Counted from the first letter of the stretch, positions 51,551 to 62,242 are shown. The stretch: 64,000 nucleotides of DNA from Salinicola tamaricis (GCF_003006155.1 NZ_CP023559.1:744001-808000), one strand, 5' to 3'. Notes: generated by a model not told the origin, from the letters alone. Program-made: numbers and translations.

Positions 51551-52971
51551 TCAGCGCCAGGGGAAACCGCCGCCGCCACCCATGCCGCCCATCCCCCCCA
51601 TACCGCCGGGGCCACCCGGGCCACCACCGCCGCCCATCATGCCCGACATGCCACGCATCATTTTCTGCATGCCGCCTTTCTGGCCGGCCTTCTTCATCAT
51701 CTTCTGCATCTGCTTGTGCTGCTTGAGCAGACGATTGAGATCGGGCACCTGGAGGCCGGCACCGGTGGCGATGCGCCGCTTGCGCGAGCCGTTGATGATT
51801 TCCGGCTTGCGCCGCTCCTGCGGGGTCATCGAGTTGATCAGCGCCTCGAGCTTGCCGAACTCCTGCTCGGCGCCCTTGTTCTGGGCCATCTCGGCCATCT
51901 GCCCCATGCCGGGCAGCTTCGACATCAAACCGCCCATGCCGCCATCTTCTTGAGCTGCTGCAGCTGGTCGCGGAAGTCCTCGAGATCGAAGCCCTGGCCC
52001 TTCTTGACCTTCTTGGCGAGCTGCTCGGCCTTGCCCTTGTCGACGTTGCGCTCGGCCTCTTCGATCAGCGACAGCACGTCGCCCATGCCGAGAATGCGCG
52101 AGGCGACACGATCGGGGTGAAACGGCTCCAGCGCCTCGACCTTCTCGCCCATGCCCATGAACTTGATCGGCTTGCCGGTGATGTGACGCACCGAGAGCGC
52201 GGCACCGCCACGTGCATCGCCATCCGCCTTGGTCAGGATGACCCCGGTCAGCGGCAGCGCATCATGGAACGCTTTGGCGGTGTTGGCGGCATCCTGACCG
52301 GTCATGGCGTCGACCACGAACAGGGTTTCCTGCGGCTGGATCGCCCGGTGCAGCGCCTGGATCTCGGCCATCATCGCCTCGTCCACCGCCAGGCGGCCGG
52401 CGGTATCGACCAGCACCACGTCGTGGAACTGGATCTTGGCGTGCTTGATCGCCGCCTCGGCGATCGCCACCGGCTGCTCGGCGCTGGTCGACGGGAAGAA
52501 GTCGACCTCGACCTCCCGCGCCAGGGTCTCGAGCTGGTCGATGGCGGCCGGCCGGTAGACGTCGGCGGAGACCACCAGCACCTTCTTCTTCTCGCGTTCG
52601 CGCAGGTACTTGGCCAGCTTGGCCACCGAGGTGGTCTTGCCCGCCCCCTGCAGACCCGCCATCAGCACCACCGCCGGCGTGCCCTTGAGGCTCAGCGCCT
52701 CGTTGGCCTGGCCCATGATCGCTTCCAGCTCCTGCTGCACGATCTTGACGAACTGCTGGCCCGGGGAGAGGCTCTTGGAGACCTCCTGGCCCACTGCGCG
52801 CTCGCGCACGCGATCGACGAAATCCTTGACCACCGGCAGCGCGACGTCGGCCTCGAGCAGGGCACGGCGCACCTCGCGCAGGGTGTCCTTGATGTTGTCT
52901 TCGGTCAGGCGCGCCTGGCCGGTGATCGACTTCAGCGTCTGCGACAGGCGATTGGAGAGACTTTCGAACAT
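51551..52971 (-). CDS. ffh: Signal recognition particle protein Ffh (one frameshift)
   Basis: This SRP GTPase of about 470 residues targets membrane proteins. The N/G domains have TGQARLTEDNIKDTLREVRRALLEADV, the P-loop GLQGAGKTTSVAKLA, VDTAGRLAVDEAM, TKADGDARGGAALSV and GMGEKVEALEPF. The M domain has the SRP-RNA-binding KPEIINGSRKRRIATGAG and ends in a Met/Gly-rich tail. The frames meet near 51937 (GGLMSKLPG follows). The gene is essential, so the break is a likely sequence error. The 278 bp upstream, shared with divergent ypjD, should hold both promoters. Confidence 0.96.
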
Positions 52972-53248
52972 GGAACGCTCCGGGCGGCGATGCCGGGCAC
53001 CGCAGGGTTCGACCAGGGGATCGCGGCGCCGCTGAAAAAGAATGTGGCCGATCATTATACGCGTGAGCGCCACGTCTCTCCACGTGCCGATGCAGGACAG
53101 CCGCGCCATCCATCGCTGGCCGGGGTCACGGCTGGGCGCAGCGACGCCGATTGGGTATAGTGGCCGACGCTATGCACAGGATTGATTTCGATACTCCTTC
53201 ACCGTTCGGGCGGGCGCCTCGCGGCCGCTCCATGAGGCTTTGACACCG

Positions 53249-54052
53249 ATGCCGGCGCTTCCCTTCGCCCTGGTCGCTATCGTCTGCTATCTCGCCGCCG
53301 GGCTCTTGCAGAGCCTGAGCCTGGCCCGGCGCGTCGCCGAGCGCCCGCGCTGGGTGCGCAGCGCCGGGACGATCGCGCTGCTCTGTCATGGCGTGATCGT
53401 CGGCATGACCCTGCTCGGCCCACGCGGGCTGCACATGGGCCTGACCCAGAGCGCGACCCTGATCGGCTGGGTGGTGGTGGCACTGCTGCTGCTGTTCAGC
53501 CTGTTCAAGCCGGTGCTGAATGCCGGCGTCTGCGTCTTCCCGGTGGCCGCCATCACCATCGTCGCCGCCATCGGCATGCCCAGCACCATGACCGAATCGG
53601 GGATCTCCCCCGGTCTTTACTTCCATATCCTCAGCTCGGTCGCGGCGTTTTCGTTCTTCGCCATCGCCGCGGTACAGGCGGTGCTGCTGGCGTTCCAGCA
53701 TCATGCGCTGAAGCAACGTCAGACCCTGGGCATCGTTCAGGTGCTGCCGCCGCTCACGCGCATGGAGCAACTGCTGTTCGAGTTGATCTGGTGCGGCATG
53801 CTGCTGCTGACGGTGGCCATCGTCAGCGGCTTCGTGTTCGTCGACAACCTGTTCGCCCAGCACCTGGCGCACAAGACCATTCTATCGATGCTGGCCTGGC
53901 TGATCTTCGCCGCCCTGCTCGCCGGCCATCACTACCTCGGCTGGCGCGGGCCCAGAGCGGTCCGCTGGACGCTGGCCGGTGTCGGCGTGCTGGTGCTGGC
54001 CTTCTTCGGCACCAAGTTCGTGCTCGAGTACATTTTCCACTACAACGCCTGA
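53249..54052 (+). CDS. ypjD: Cytochrome-c-assembly-type inner-membrane protein YpjD
   Basis: An intact protein of about 267 residues with eight predicted helices and the CcsA/CcmC-like fold: SGISPGLYFHILSSVAAFSFFAIA contains the conserved His-bearing helix, and KTILSMLAWLIFAALLAGHHYLGWRG the second His-containing segment before a Trp-Arg-Gly. YpjD is regularly encoded beside ffh and a CorB/CNNM-type protein in gammaproteobacteria, as here. I chose ATG at 53249; a TTG nine bases upstream is too close to GAGG. Confidence 0.9.
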   Translation: MPALPFALVAIVCYLAAGLLQSLSLARRVAERPRWVRSAGTIALLCHGVIVGMTLLGPRGLHMGLTQSATLIGWVVVALLLLFSLFKPVLNAGVCVFPVAAITIVAAIGMPSTMTESGISPGLYFHILSSVAAFSFFAIAAVQAVLLAFQHHALKQRQTLGIVQVLPPLTRMEQLLFELIWCGMLLLTVAIVSGFVFVDNLFAQHLAHKTILSMLAWLIFAALLAGHHYLGWRGPRAVRWTLAGVGVLVLAFFGTKFVLEYIFHYNA

Positions 54053-54219
54053 ACTCAGGATCATACCGAGCCTTCGATGCTTGGCGGTTGCGCGCGCGCC
54101 GCTCTCGGGCCAAGCTCGAACGAGCGAGCGGCGCGACAATGATATCGGCTCTGTCTCGACGCACCTCCGGCGGCTCGGCAGCGTCGGGGGCGTTTCACGA
54201 ACAGGAGGAAAGCGCCGTC

Positions 54220-55497
54220 TTGAACGACGACATACCCTTGGGCCTGATGCTGGGCCTGCTCTTCGTGCTGGTCTGCCTGTCGGCATTCTTCTCCAGCTCC
54301 GAAACCGGCATGATGTCGATCAACCGCTATCGCCTGAACCACCAGGCCAACAGCGGCGGCCGCGCAGCCAAGCGCGTGGTCGAACTGCTCAAGCGCCCCG
54401 ATCGCCTGCTCGGGGTGATTTGATCGGCAACAATTTGGTCAACAACCTGCCGCCTCCATCGCCCCATCGTCGCCATCCACTTCTTCGGCGATGTCTCCGG
54501 CCCCGCCATCGCCACCCTGGCGCTGACCATCGTGGTGCTGATCTTCGGCGAGGTGACCCCCAAGACCTATGCCGCGATCAAGCCCGATCGCATCGCCCTG
54601 CCCGCCTCGCTGGTACTGGCACCGCTGCTGCGTGTATTCTACCCGCTGGTATGGCTGGTCAACGCGATCTCCAACAACCTGCTGCGCCTGCTCGGGGTCA
54701 AGCAACTCGAGGCGGGTAAGGACAATCTCACCCGCGACGAGCTGCGCAGCGTGGTCCATGAGGCAGGGCCGCTGATCCCCAGCCGGCACCAGGCCATGCT
54801 GCTGTCGATCCTCGATCTCGAGAACGTCACCGTCAACGACATCATGGTGCCGCGCCACGAGGTGGTCGGGCTCGATCTCGACGACGACCTCGACGACCTG
54901 CTCGCCCAGATCCGCCAGAGCCAACACACTCGCCTGCCGATCTACAAGGGCGATATCAACGACATCGTCGGCATCCTGCACCTGCGCAACGCTTCACGCT
55001 TCCTGACCAAGCCCGATCTCACCAAGGCGGCGATCGTGCAGGAGGCGCGCGAGCCCTACTTCATTCCCGAATCCACCCCACTGCACACCCAACTGCTCAA
55101 CTTCAGCAGCAGAAGCGGCGCATCGGCGTGGTCGTGGACGAGTATGGTGACGTGCAGGGGCTGGCGACGCTGGAGGATATCCTCGAGGAGATCGTCGGCG
55201 AGTTCACCACCGACGTGGCCGGAACCTACCGCGATATCCATCCGCAGACCGACGGCGCCTACGTGATCGAAGGCACCGCCAACATCCGCGAACTCAACAA
55301 GGCGCTGGGGTGGCAACTGCCTACCGACGGCCCCAAGACCCTCAATGGCCTGATTCTGGAGCAACTGGAATCCTTCCCCGACGCCGCGGCCTGCCTGCAG
55401 ATCGGCACCACGCGGCTGGAGATTCTGGAGATCAAGGAGAACCTGATCACCTCGGACGCTGCTGGCAGCTGGGGGTCAGGCGGCGCAGCGGGAGTGA
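54220..55497 (+). CDS. CorB/YfjD-type CNNM-CBS transporter (about four frameshifts)
   Basis: About 425 residues: an N-terminal DUF21/CNNM domain (SAFFSSSETGMMSINRYRL; IFGEVTPKTYAA), a CBS pair (VNDIMVPRHEVVGLDL; RLPIYKGDINDIVGILH; VVDEYGDVQGLATLEDILEEIVGE) and a CorC-type C-terminal domain (TANIRELNKALGWQLP; LEILEIKENLI). A TTG start at 54220 has AGGAGGA ten bases upstream. Lost bases are deduced near 54421 (T in GATTTTG), 54452 (G), 55108 (C) and about 55455, so the end is approximate. Homologues (CorB/MpfA) affect magnesium transport. Confidence 0.85.
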
Positions 55498-55553
55498 CTC
55501 TCGGAGCCGCAGACGGCGCCACAGCGTCGTCGCCCAGCCCGCAGTCTCCGGGA

Positions 55554-57450
55554 TCAGATCAGTCCGCCGCGGCGCCGAGCCAGCTCCTCGTCGGCGCGCT
55601 GCTTGAGCGCGCGAACCCGGGTCTCGAGCAGCCCCCGGGTCGCCTCGCGGGCATTGACAGGCTCGCCGAAGGCCAGGATCACACGAGCGCGCACCCGGCG
55701 CGGCCACTTGGTCAGCGCCTTGCCCCCGCAGTTGGAGGTCCACGAGCCCCATAGCCCACCCAGCGCCGCCGGCACCACCGGTACCGGGTTGCGCGCCAGC
55801 ACCAGCTCCAGACCGCGGCGGAAGGCGTGTACCTCGCCATCCGGCGTCAACCGCCCCTCGGGGAAGATCATCACCACCTCGTCGTGGCACAGCGCCCGGC
55901 TGACCTCATCGAGGGCGCGACGCACGCCACCCGGATCGCGCCGGTCGGAGTCTACCGGGATGGCCCCGGCGATACGGAAGAACCAGTTGAGCCAGGGCGA
56001 TTCGTAGATCGGCCGGTCCATCATGAAGCGCAGCGGCCGCGGGCAGGCGCGCCGAGGACCAGCGCATCCATGAAGCTGACGTGGTTGCACACCACCAGTG
56101 CCGGGCCGGTGGCGGGAATGTGGGGGTCGCGAAAGCGCAGCCGGTAGAGCAGGCGCACCAGCACGAAGATCGACAAGCGCAGCGCCGGACGCGGATTGCA
56201 GATCAGCAGGCCGATACCCACCAGCAGCGCGACCCCGCCCAGGCAGTAGAACAGGGTCGCCAGCGAGAGTGACAGCAGGCTGAGCACGACGATCCCGAAC
56301 AGTGCCGAGCCGATCATGAACAGCGCGTTGAGAATATTGTTGGCGGCAATCATACGCGCCCGGTGCGCCTCGGGCTGGCCAGCTGCATCAGGGTGTAGAG
56401 CGGCACGCTATAGAGCCCGCCACCCAGGCCGACCAGCGCCAGCAGCGTACTCATGCGCCAGAACTCGGTGCTGCCCAGCAGCGTGACCAGTGCCAAGGGC
56501 GCCTGGGCCGGCACCGCCGTGCCCGCCAGTTCGATCCCCGCGACTCCGATCACCAGCACCCCGACCGGCACCAGCCCCAGCTCCAGGCGCCCGCCGAGAG
56601 CCGCGCGCACAGCAGTGCCCCGGCGCCCACACCGAATGCGAAGGCGCCGAGCAGGAAGCTCACCGCCCCCTCCTCGCCGTGGGCGACATCGCGCGCACCC
56701 AGGCCGGTAGCTGAGTCAAATAGCAGGCGCCCAGAAACCAGAAGAAACTGATGCCGATCAGCGCCAGGCGCAGCCGCCGCTCGCGCAGCCCGTCGCGCAG
56801 CACCTCGACAGTCCCCGATAGCGGCCGCCAGGCGACACGCCCGGTGGCACTGGGCGGCGCCGGCGGCACCCCAAAGCTGGCGGCCAGCCCGGCCAGCGCC
56901 ACCGCCACCAGCGCCAGCGCAATCGCCGCGCGGCCCAGGGCACCATCCAGGGAGGCAGCACCCCCGCCAGCAGCGTGCGAGCAGAATCGAGACGAAGGTG
57001 CCCAGGTTGACCCAAGCATTGCCCTTGACCAGCTCGGTCGCCGCCAGATGCTGCGGCAGGATGGCGTACTTGACCGGCCCGAACAGCGCCGACTGGGTGC
57101 CCATCATGAACAATAGCGCCAGCAGCAGCGCGAACAGCTCGAACCATACCGCCGCGGCCGCGGCGAGCATGGTCGCCAGCTCCAGCAGCTTGAGCCGGCG
57201 CACCAGACGCTGCTTGTCGAGATGGTCGGCCAGGGTGCCGCCCCAGGCGGAAAACAGGAAGAACCGGCAGGATGAACAACCCCGCCGCCAGATTGGTGAG
57301 CAACCCGTGTCCCAGCCGTAGCGCGGTACGGCGACGAAGGTCAGCAGCAGCAGCAGGACGTTCTTGAACAGGTTGTCATTAAGGCGCCGAGCGCCTGGGT
57401 CCAGAAGAAGGGCGCGAAGCGGCGTCGCGCGAGCAGCGCCCGGCCACGTC
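55554..57450 (-). CDS. LplT-type MFS transporter fused to PlsC-type acyltransferase (frameshifted)
   Basis: The N-terminal portion (about 400 residues) is an MFS transporter of the lysophospholipid transporter type: RRFAPFFWTQALGALN, NDNLFKNVLLLLLTF, FFLFSAWGGTLADHLDKQRL, GTQSALFGPVKYAILPQHL, ATELVKGNAWVNLGTF, GGGLYSVPLYTLMQLAS and NNILNALFMIGSALFG. The C-terminal PlsC domain has NHVSFMDALVLG (H-x4-D), FMMDRPIYESPWLNW and FPEGRLTPDGEV. Together it would flip and re-acylate lysophospholipids, like Aas without its acyl-ACP synthetase domain. Frame changes are numerous and the start, near 57450, is not resolved. Confidence 0.8.
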
Positions 57451-57457
57451 GCGTCCG

Positions 57458-58058
57458 GCAGATGCCGCAGGCCGCGCAGGGTGGTTCGCGAGCAGCTGGT
57501 CGAGCAGCTCGCCGACCTCCATCGGTTGCCCCTGCCAGTAGCCGAGACGGTCGTTGAGCCCAAGCTGCACCAGGCCGTGCACGCTGCCCCACAGGGTGCG
57601 CGCCATACGCCGCGCCTCGACCGCGGAGAGCGCCGGCTGGTGACGCCGCAGGGCCGCCTCGACGCGCACGAACAGCGCCCGATGATATGGTTCTGGCGCT
57701 CGTCGAGCTCACCTTCCTCCGCCAGCGGATACTCGAACAGCATCTGCCAGCGATAGGGCTCGTGCTGGGCGTATTGCCAGTAGGCGGTGGCCAGCGCCTT
57801 GAGCTGCGGCTCGGGTTCGGCCTCCTCGAGCCCGGCAACCGCCGCGCCCATACGATCGAGGGTCTCGATGTTGACGTACTGCAGCAGATTGCTGAAGCTG
57901 CCGTAGAGCTTGAGCAGTGTGCTCGGTGCGCAGCCCACGTCTCGCGCCAGTGAGCGCAGCGACAGCGTATGCACCGAATTGCCCTGCAGCCAGGCATCAC
58001 ACGCCGCCATCACCTGGGCATGAAGCGCCTCGGGCGCGTGCTGTCGGGGTCGAGCCAT
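57458..58058 (-). CDS. TetR-family transcriptional regulator (frameshifted)
   Basis: About 200 residues. The DNA-binding domain is visible: VHTLSLRSLARDVGCAPSTLLKLYGSFSNLLQYVNIETL (helix-turn-helix and following helix). The ligand domain has EPQLKALATAYWQYAQHEPYRWQMLFEYPL, then after a frame change near 57665 AVEARRMARTLWGSVHGLVQLGL and a terminal VGELLDQLLANH. GAGGAATTCG precedes the ATG at 58058. It is encoded directly upstream of the LplT-PlsC-type gene on the same strand and probably regulates it in response to lipid-related ligands (inference). Confidence 0.82.
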
Positions 58059-58330
58059 CGAATTCCTCGCTCGGAAGATCATCAGTCGCTGTCACGCCCC
58101 GCTGGATGCGGGAATGTTGTTGTCGATTTAAAATCGAACAGCGTTTCCCAGCATATCGGTAATCTCTGCAAACGCAAGCGTCCATACGGCTAACGCATCG
58201 ATTTCGCGAGGCTTTTGCCAGTACGGCAGGCATCGCGGCGAGGCCCTGCCAGGGGCGGCGTGCTAGACTCCAGCCAGCGCTGTCGACGCCCTCGACCCAC
58301 CCCTTTCGATCCCCCTTTTGAGGAGAGACC

Positions 58331-59003
58331 ATGGCCGGTCGCCTACATATCGACGACTGGACGCGCCACCCGTCGCTGGCGGCGCTGGGCCAGCGCCAGA
58401 GGCCACGTCTGAGCCCCAATGTGGCGCCACGGCAGTGGGCCTCGATCCTGCGCCGGGAAGCCGGCAGCACCCGTCTTTATGACGCTTCTGGGTCTGACGC
58501 CCGAGTGGCTGGAAGTGCTCGATCACGCGCCTCACTGCGCCCGTGCGGAATCGCTGGAGAGCCGCCCGATGTTCCGCGAGGCGTTCGCCACCCGGCGCTG
58601 CGTGGTCCCGGTGACCGGAGTCTTCGTGTGGCAGCAGAGCGTGCGCGGCAAGCAGCCCTATCTGGTGACCCAGACCGAGCGCGCGCCGCTGCTGCTGGCC
58701 GGCCTGTGGACCCGCTATCATCAGGCCCCCGGCGCCGAACGCGACTCCTTCGCCCTGATCACGGTGCCCACCTCGACCTTCCTCGGCGCGCTCACCGACC
58801 GCCTGCCGGCGATCATTCCCCTGGCAGCCCTGGATACCTGGCTGACCGAGGAGACGCCGGCGATAAAGGCGCGTGAGTGGCTGGCCCCGGCGCCACCGGA
58901 ACTTCTGGGGGCGTTTCCGGTCTCCAAGCGGATCAACGATCCGGCTCGCCAGGATTGGGCGTGCGCCTATCCCACCGGCCCGATGCAGGTGTGGTCCACT
59001 TAG
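58331..59003 (+). CDS. SRAP/YedK-like protein lacking the catalytic residues (one frameshift)
   Basis: About 223 residues with SRAP layout: MAGRLHIDDW at the start, LSPNVAPRQWASIL, LGLTPEWLEVLDHAPHCARAESLES, FATRRCVVPVTGVFVWQ, FALITVPTSTFLGALTDRLPAIIP and a C-terminal FPVSKRINDP. Canonical YedK uses Cys2, Asn75, Glu105 and His160 to crosslink abasic sites. Here residue 2 is Ala, the NAR motif reads CAR, the FEW motif reads FVW and the HDR motif reads TDR. The start is firm (AGGAGAG before ATG), so Cys2 is truly absent unless the bases are wrong. A frame change lies near 58480. Confidence 0.75.
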
Positions 59004-59079
59004 TCCACACGCGGCCGTTTGGACCCTCGCGGCTGTTTGGCACATAGTGTTCGACTCATTTCCGACTCCGCCCACTTAG

Positions 59080-59318
59080 GGAAACGCTGAATAAATCGAC
59101 GAGCGAGATGAAGCGCAAGGCGCATGGAACGCAGACTCGCAGCAACGCTTAGAGAACGCCCGTGGGGCGCCCGTCAGGGCAAGTTGCCGAAGGCAACGCG
59201 TCAACACGAGACATAACATGGGTTTGGCGAGTGTTCGACCGGGCTGGCGCACCAGTACCCTGCAACGCAGCGATTCGTTGGGACGCCGAGTCCGCGCAAA
59301 CATTTTGTAAACACCCTC
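59080..59318 (-). mobile_element. MITE-like element, family B, copy 3 (239 bp, inverted)
   Basis: The reverse complement aligns with copy 1 through most of its length, including the GGACGCCGAGTCCG block and the TTGCCGAAGGCAA hairpin. The left end (GGAAACGCTGAATAAATCG) is intact; the right end (59296-59318) has diverged. Flanks are TTAG (59076-59079) and TGAG (59319-59322), a one-mismatch duplication. It fills most of the 336-bp gap before the M16 peptidase gene. Confidence 0.8.
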
Positions 59319-59339
59319 TGAGACAGACAGGGAGCATTC

Positions 59340-62189
59340 ATGCCTCACCCCCGGATATCGCGCGCATCCACCTGCGCCTGGCTGGCCGGACTCGGCCTCA
59401 TGGCCCTGCTCGGCGTCTGCCAGGCCGCCTCGCCGACGCCCGAGACAGCCGCCGCCGAGACGCCGCCAGCGACCGGCGATACACCGATCCAGAGCCCCAA
59501 CGACAGCCGCGCCTACCGTGCCGTCACCCTAGCCAATGGGCTCGAGGTGCTGCTGATCAGCGACCCCGAGGCCGACAAGGCGGCGGCGGCCATGGATGTC
59601 TCGGTGGGCAGCGACAACGACCCCGCCGACATGCCGGGGCTGGCGCACTTCCTCGAGCACATGCTGTTTCTGGGCACCGCGGGCTATCCTGACCCCGACG
59701 GCTACCAGAGCTTCATCCAGCGCAACGGCGGCTCGCACAACGCCTTCACCGCGGCCCAGGACACCAATTTCTATTTCGATGTCGACCCTCAGGCCTTCCC
59801 CGAGGCGCTGGATCGCTTCGCTCAGTTCTTCGTCTCGCCCCAGTTCAACCCGGAGTACGTCGACCGTGAACGCCACGCGGTGAACTCGGAGTACCAGGCA
59901 CGCCGCGCCGATGACGCCCGCGGCATCGCCGAAGCGCTGGGCAAGGCGCTCAACCCCGAGCATCCGATCAACCACTTCTCGGTCGGCAACCTCGACACCC
60001 TCAACAGCGATAAGCGCCCGCTGCGTCAGGCGCTGGTCGACTTCTACCGCGCCCACTACGACGCCAACGTGATGCATCTGGTGGTGCTCGCGCCGCAGCC
60101 GCTGGACACACTGGAGCAGGAGGTGCGCAGCCGCTTCGCGGCGATCGCCGATCACGACCTCTCGCGCCCCGAGATCGACACCCCGCTGGCGCTGCCCGGC
60201 CAGTTGCCGGCACGCCTGCGGGTCAAGACCCACGAGAGCCGCCAGCGCGTCGAGTTCCTGTTCCCGATCACCGACCCCATCGACGATTATGCCGACAAGC
60301 CCGATGCCTACGTCGCCAACCTGCTCGGCCACGAGGGCGAGGGCAGCCTGCTCGCCGCGCTGCGCCGCCAGGGCTGGGCCGACGGGCTCTCCGCCGGCAC
60401 CCGTGAGGCCGACGGCCGCCACGCCCTGTTCGACGTCTCGATCAGCCTCACCGCCGAAGGTGTCGCACATCTCGACCAGATCCAGGCCAGCCTGTTCGCT
60501 CAGATCCAGCGTCTGCGTGACCGGGGCGTGGACACATGGCGCTATCGCGAACAGGCCGACCTGGCCCAGCAGTCGTTCCGTTTCCAGCAGCGCCAGGAGC
60601 CGATCCAGACGGTGAGCAACCTGGCCATGAGCCTCGCCTACTATCCCCTCGCCGACGTGCAGTATGCGCCCTATCGCATGGATCGCTTCGACCCTGCGGC
60701 CATCACCGCGCTGCTCGACCGGCTCACCCCGGACAACCTGCTGCGGGTCTATAGCGGCCCCGAGGTCGAGGGCGACCACACCACCACCTACTTTGGCGCA
60801 CCCTATACCCTGACGCGGGTCTCCCAGTGGCCTGAGGCGCAACCCCTCGACGACCTCGGGCTACCCGAGTCCAATCCCTATATTGCCGACGACCTGAGCG
60901 TCGAGACCTTTCCCGCCGCCGCCCCCGAGCGCCTCGTCGACACGCCGAGTGTCGAGCTCTGGCACCAGGCGGACAGCGATTTCGGTGCACCCCGGGTCGA
61001 GTGGCGATTCAGCCTGCAGTCTCCGCAGGCCGCCAGCGATGCGCGCCATGCCGTGCTCACGCGGCTGCTGGCGGGCTGGCTCAACGATGGGCTCAATGAG
61101 CGCTTCTACCCCGCCTCGCTGGCGGGCCAGGCGTTCGTCGCCTATGCCCACGGGCGTGGCATCACCCTGGCCTTTTCCGGCTGGCGCGACCACCAGGCGC
61201 GTCTGATGCAGACCGTGATCGAACAGCTCCAGCACGGCGAGATCAGCGCCGACAGCCTCGCCCGGGTCAAGCAGGGGCTGGCGCGCAGCTGGCGCAACGC
61301 GCCCCAGGATGCGCTCTACCAGCAGATGCAGCGCACCCTGGGCGAGGCGCTGATGCGCCCGCAGATCAGCACCCGCAACATGCTCGCGGCGCTCGACACG
61401 ATCGGCGTGCAGGACGTGCGTGACTATCGCCAGCGCTTCCTCGGTCAGCTCTACCTGCAGGGCCTGGCGGTGGGCAACCTGGATGCCAAGCTGGCGCAAC
61501 GCGAAGGCCTGCTGGTGGCCAACGCGCTGCAGCCGCGACTGCACGCCGATGACATTCCGCCGCTCACCGCGCTCGAGGTACCGGCCGATGCCCCGGTGCT
61601 GCACCCGAATACCGCCCGCGACGACTCGGCGGTGCTGCGCTATCTCCAGGGCCCCGACCGCTCGCTGGCCACTCAGGCGCGCCTGGCCGTGCTCGGACAA
61701 CTGATCGGCCCGCCCTTCTTCGCCCAGCTGCGCACCGACGAGCAGCTCGGCTATATCGTCAACGCCGGCTATTCGCCGCTGCTCGATGCCCCCGGGCTGA
61801 GCCTGCTGGTGCAGTCGCCGAGCGCCGACAGCGCCAAGATCGACGCGCGCATGGACGCCTTCCTGACCCGCTTCGATCAGCGCATCCGCACCCTCGACGC
61901 CAGTGAACTCGCGCCCTACCGCGAGGCGGTGCGCCAGCAGCTGTTGACCCGCGACCAGTCGCTGGAGGAGCGCGCCGACCGCCTGTGGCAAAACCTGGCC
62001 TATCCGGAGGTCGACTTCGAGCGTCGCCGCCACCTCGCCGCGGCGGTCGCCGAGGTCACCCCACAGGCGCTCGAGCAGGCGTGGCAGGCGCTGCGAGCGC
62101 ACCCGGCCCTGCGCATCACCGCCGACCCGGGCGACTCGGCCGGCGACGTAGATGCGCTGACCCGCGGCTTCACCCCGCTGCCGCGCTGA
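59340..62189 (+). CDS. Periplasmic M16 insulinase/pitrilysin-type zinc metallopeptidase
   Basis: An intact 949-residue protein: signal peptide (CAWLAGLGLMALLGVCQAA), then the inverted zinc motif GLAHFLEHMLFLGT near residue 102 with the distal Glu in ERHAVNSEYQ about 80 residues on, NGGSHNAFTAAQDTNFYFDV (substrate-strand motif) and four M16 half-domains. The last contains LGQLIGPPFFAQLRTDEQLGYIV, the conserved Arg/Tyr motif of insulysin-type enzymes. Length fits pitrilysin (PtrA, about 960). CAGGGAGC precedes the ATG; MITE copy 3 ends only 21 bp upstream. Confidence 0.95.
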   Translation: MPHPRISRASTCAWLAGLGLMALLGVCQAASPTPETAAAETPPATGDTPIQSPNDSRAYRAVTLANGLEVLLISDPEADKAAAAMDVSVGSDNDPADMPGLAHFLEHMLFLGTAGYPDPDGYQSFIQRNGGSHNAFTAAQDTNFYFDVDPQAFPEALDRFAQFFVSPQFNPEYVDRERHAVNSEYQARRADDARGIAEALGKALNPEHPINHFSVGNLDTLNSDKRPLRQALVDFYRAHYDANVMHLVVLAPQPLDTLEQEVRSRFAAIADHDLSRPEIDTPLALPGQLPARLRVKTHESRQRVEFLFPITDPIDDYADKPDAYVANLLGHEGEGSLLAALRRQGWADGLSAGTREADGRHALFDVSISLTAEGVAHLDQIQASLFAQIQRLRDRGVDTWRYREQADLAQQSFRFQQRQEPIQTVSNLAMSLAYYPLADVQYAPYRMDRFDPAAITALLDRLTPDNLLRVYSGPEVEGDHTTTYFGAPYTLTRVSQWPEAQPLDDLGLPESNPYIADDLSVETFPAAAPERLVDTPSVELWHQADSDFGAPRVEWRFSLQSPQAASDARHAVLTRLLAGWLNDGLNERFYPASLAGQAFVAYAHGRGITLAFSGWRDHQARLMQTVIEQLQHGEISADSLARVKQGLARSWRNAPQDALYQQMQRTLGEALMRPQISTRNMLAALDTIGVQDVRDYRQRFLGQLYLQGLAVGNLDAKLAQREGLLVANALQPRLHADDIPPLTALEVPADAPVLHPNTARDDSAVLRYLQGPDRSLATQARLAVLGQLIGPPFFAQLRTDEQLGYIVNAGYSPLLDAPGLSLLVQSPSADSAKIDARMDAFLTRFDQRIRTLDASELAPYREAVRQQLLTRDQSLEERADRLWQNLAYPEVDFERRRHLAAAVAEVTPQALEQAWQALRAHPALRITADPGDSAGDVDALTRGFTPLPR

Positions 62190-62210
62190 GCGGCGCCCCA
62201 CCCACGATAA

Positions 62211-62242
62211 CGCAGCGCCCCGGCCGTGGCCGGGGCGCTGCG
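62211..62242. terminator. Bidirectional terminator-like hairpin between the M16 gene and sbcB
   Basis: A 15-bp perfect inverted repeat (CGCAGCGCCCCGGCC with GGCCGGGGCGCTGCG) lies 21 bp after the M16 stop and about 90 bp beyond the convergent sbcB stop. No long T-run on either side. Confidence 0.65.

Noticed and set aside
51582..51700. Repeated Gly/Met or Pro-rich codons as a tandem repeat
   Set aside because: This is the normal Met/Gly-rich C-terminal tail of Ffh, read in sense or antisense.
59529..60842. Open frame of 437 codons opposite the M16 peptidase
   Set aside because: The plus-strand peptidase has signal peptide, zinc motif and full length; the minus frame has no domain.
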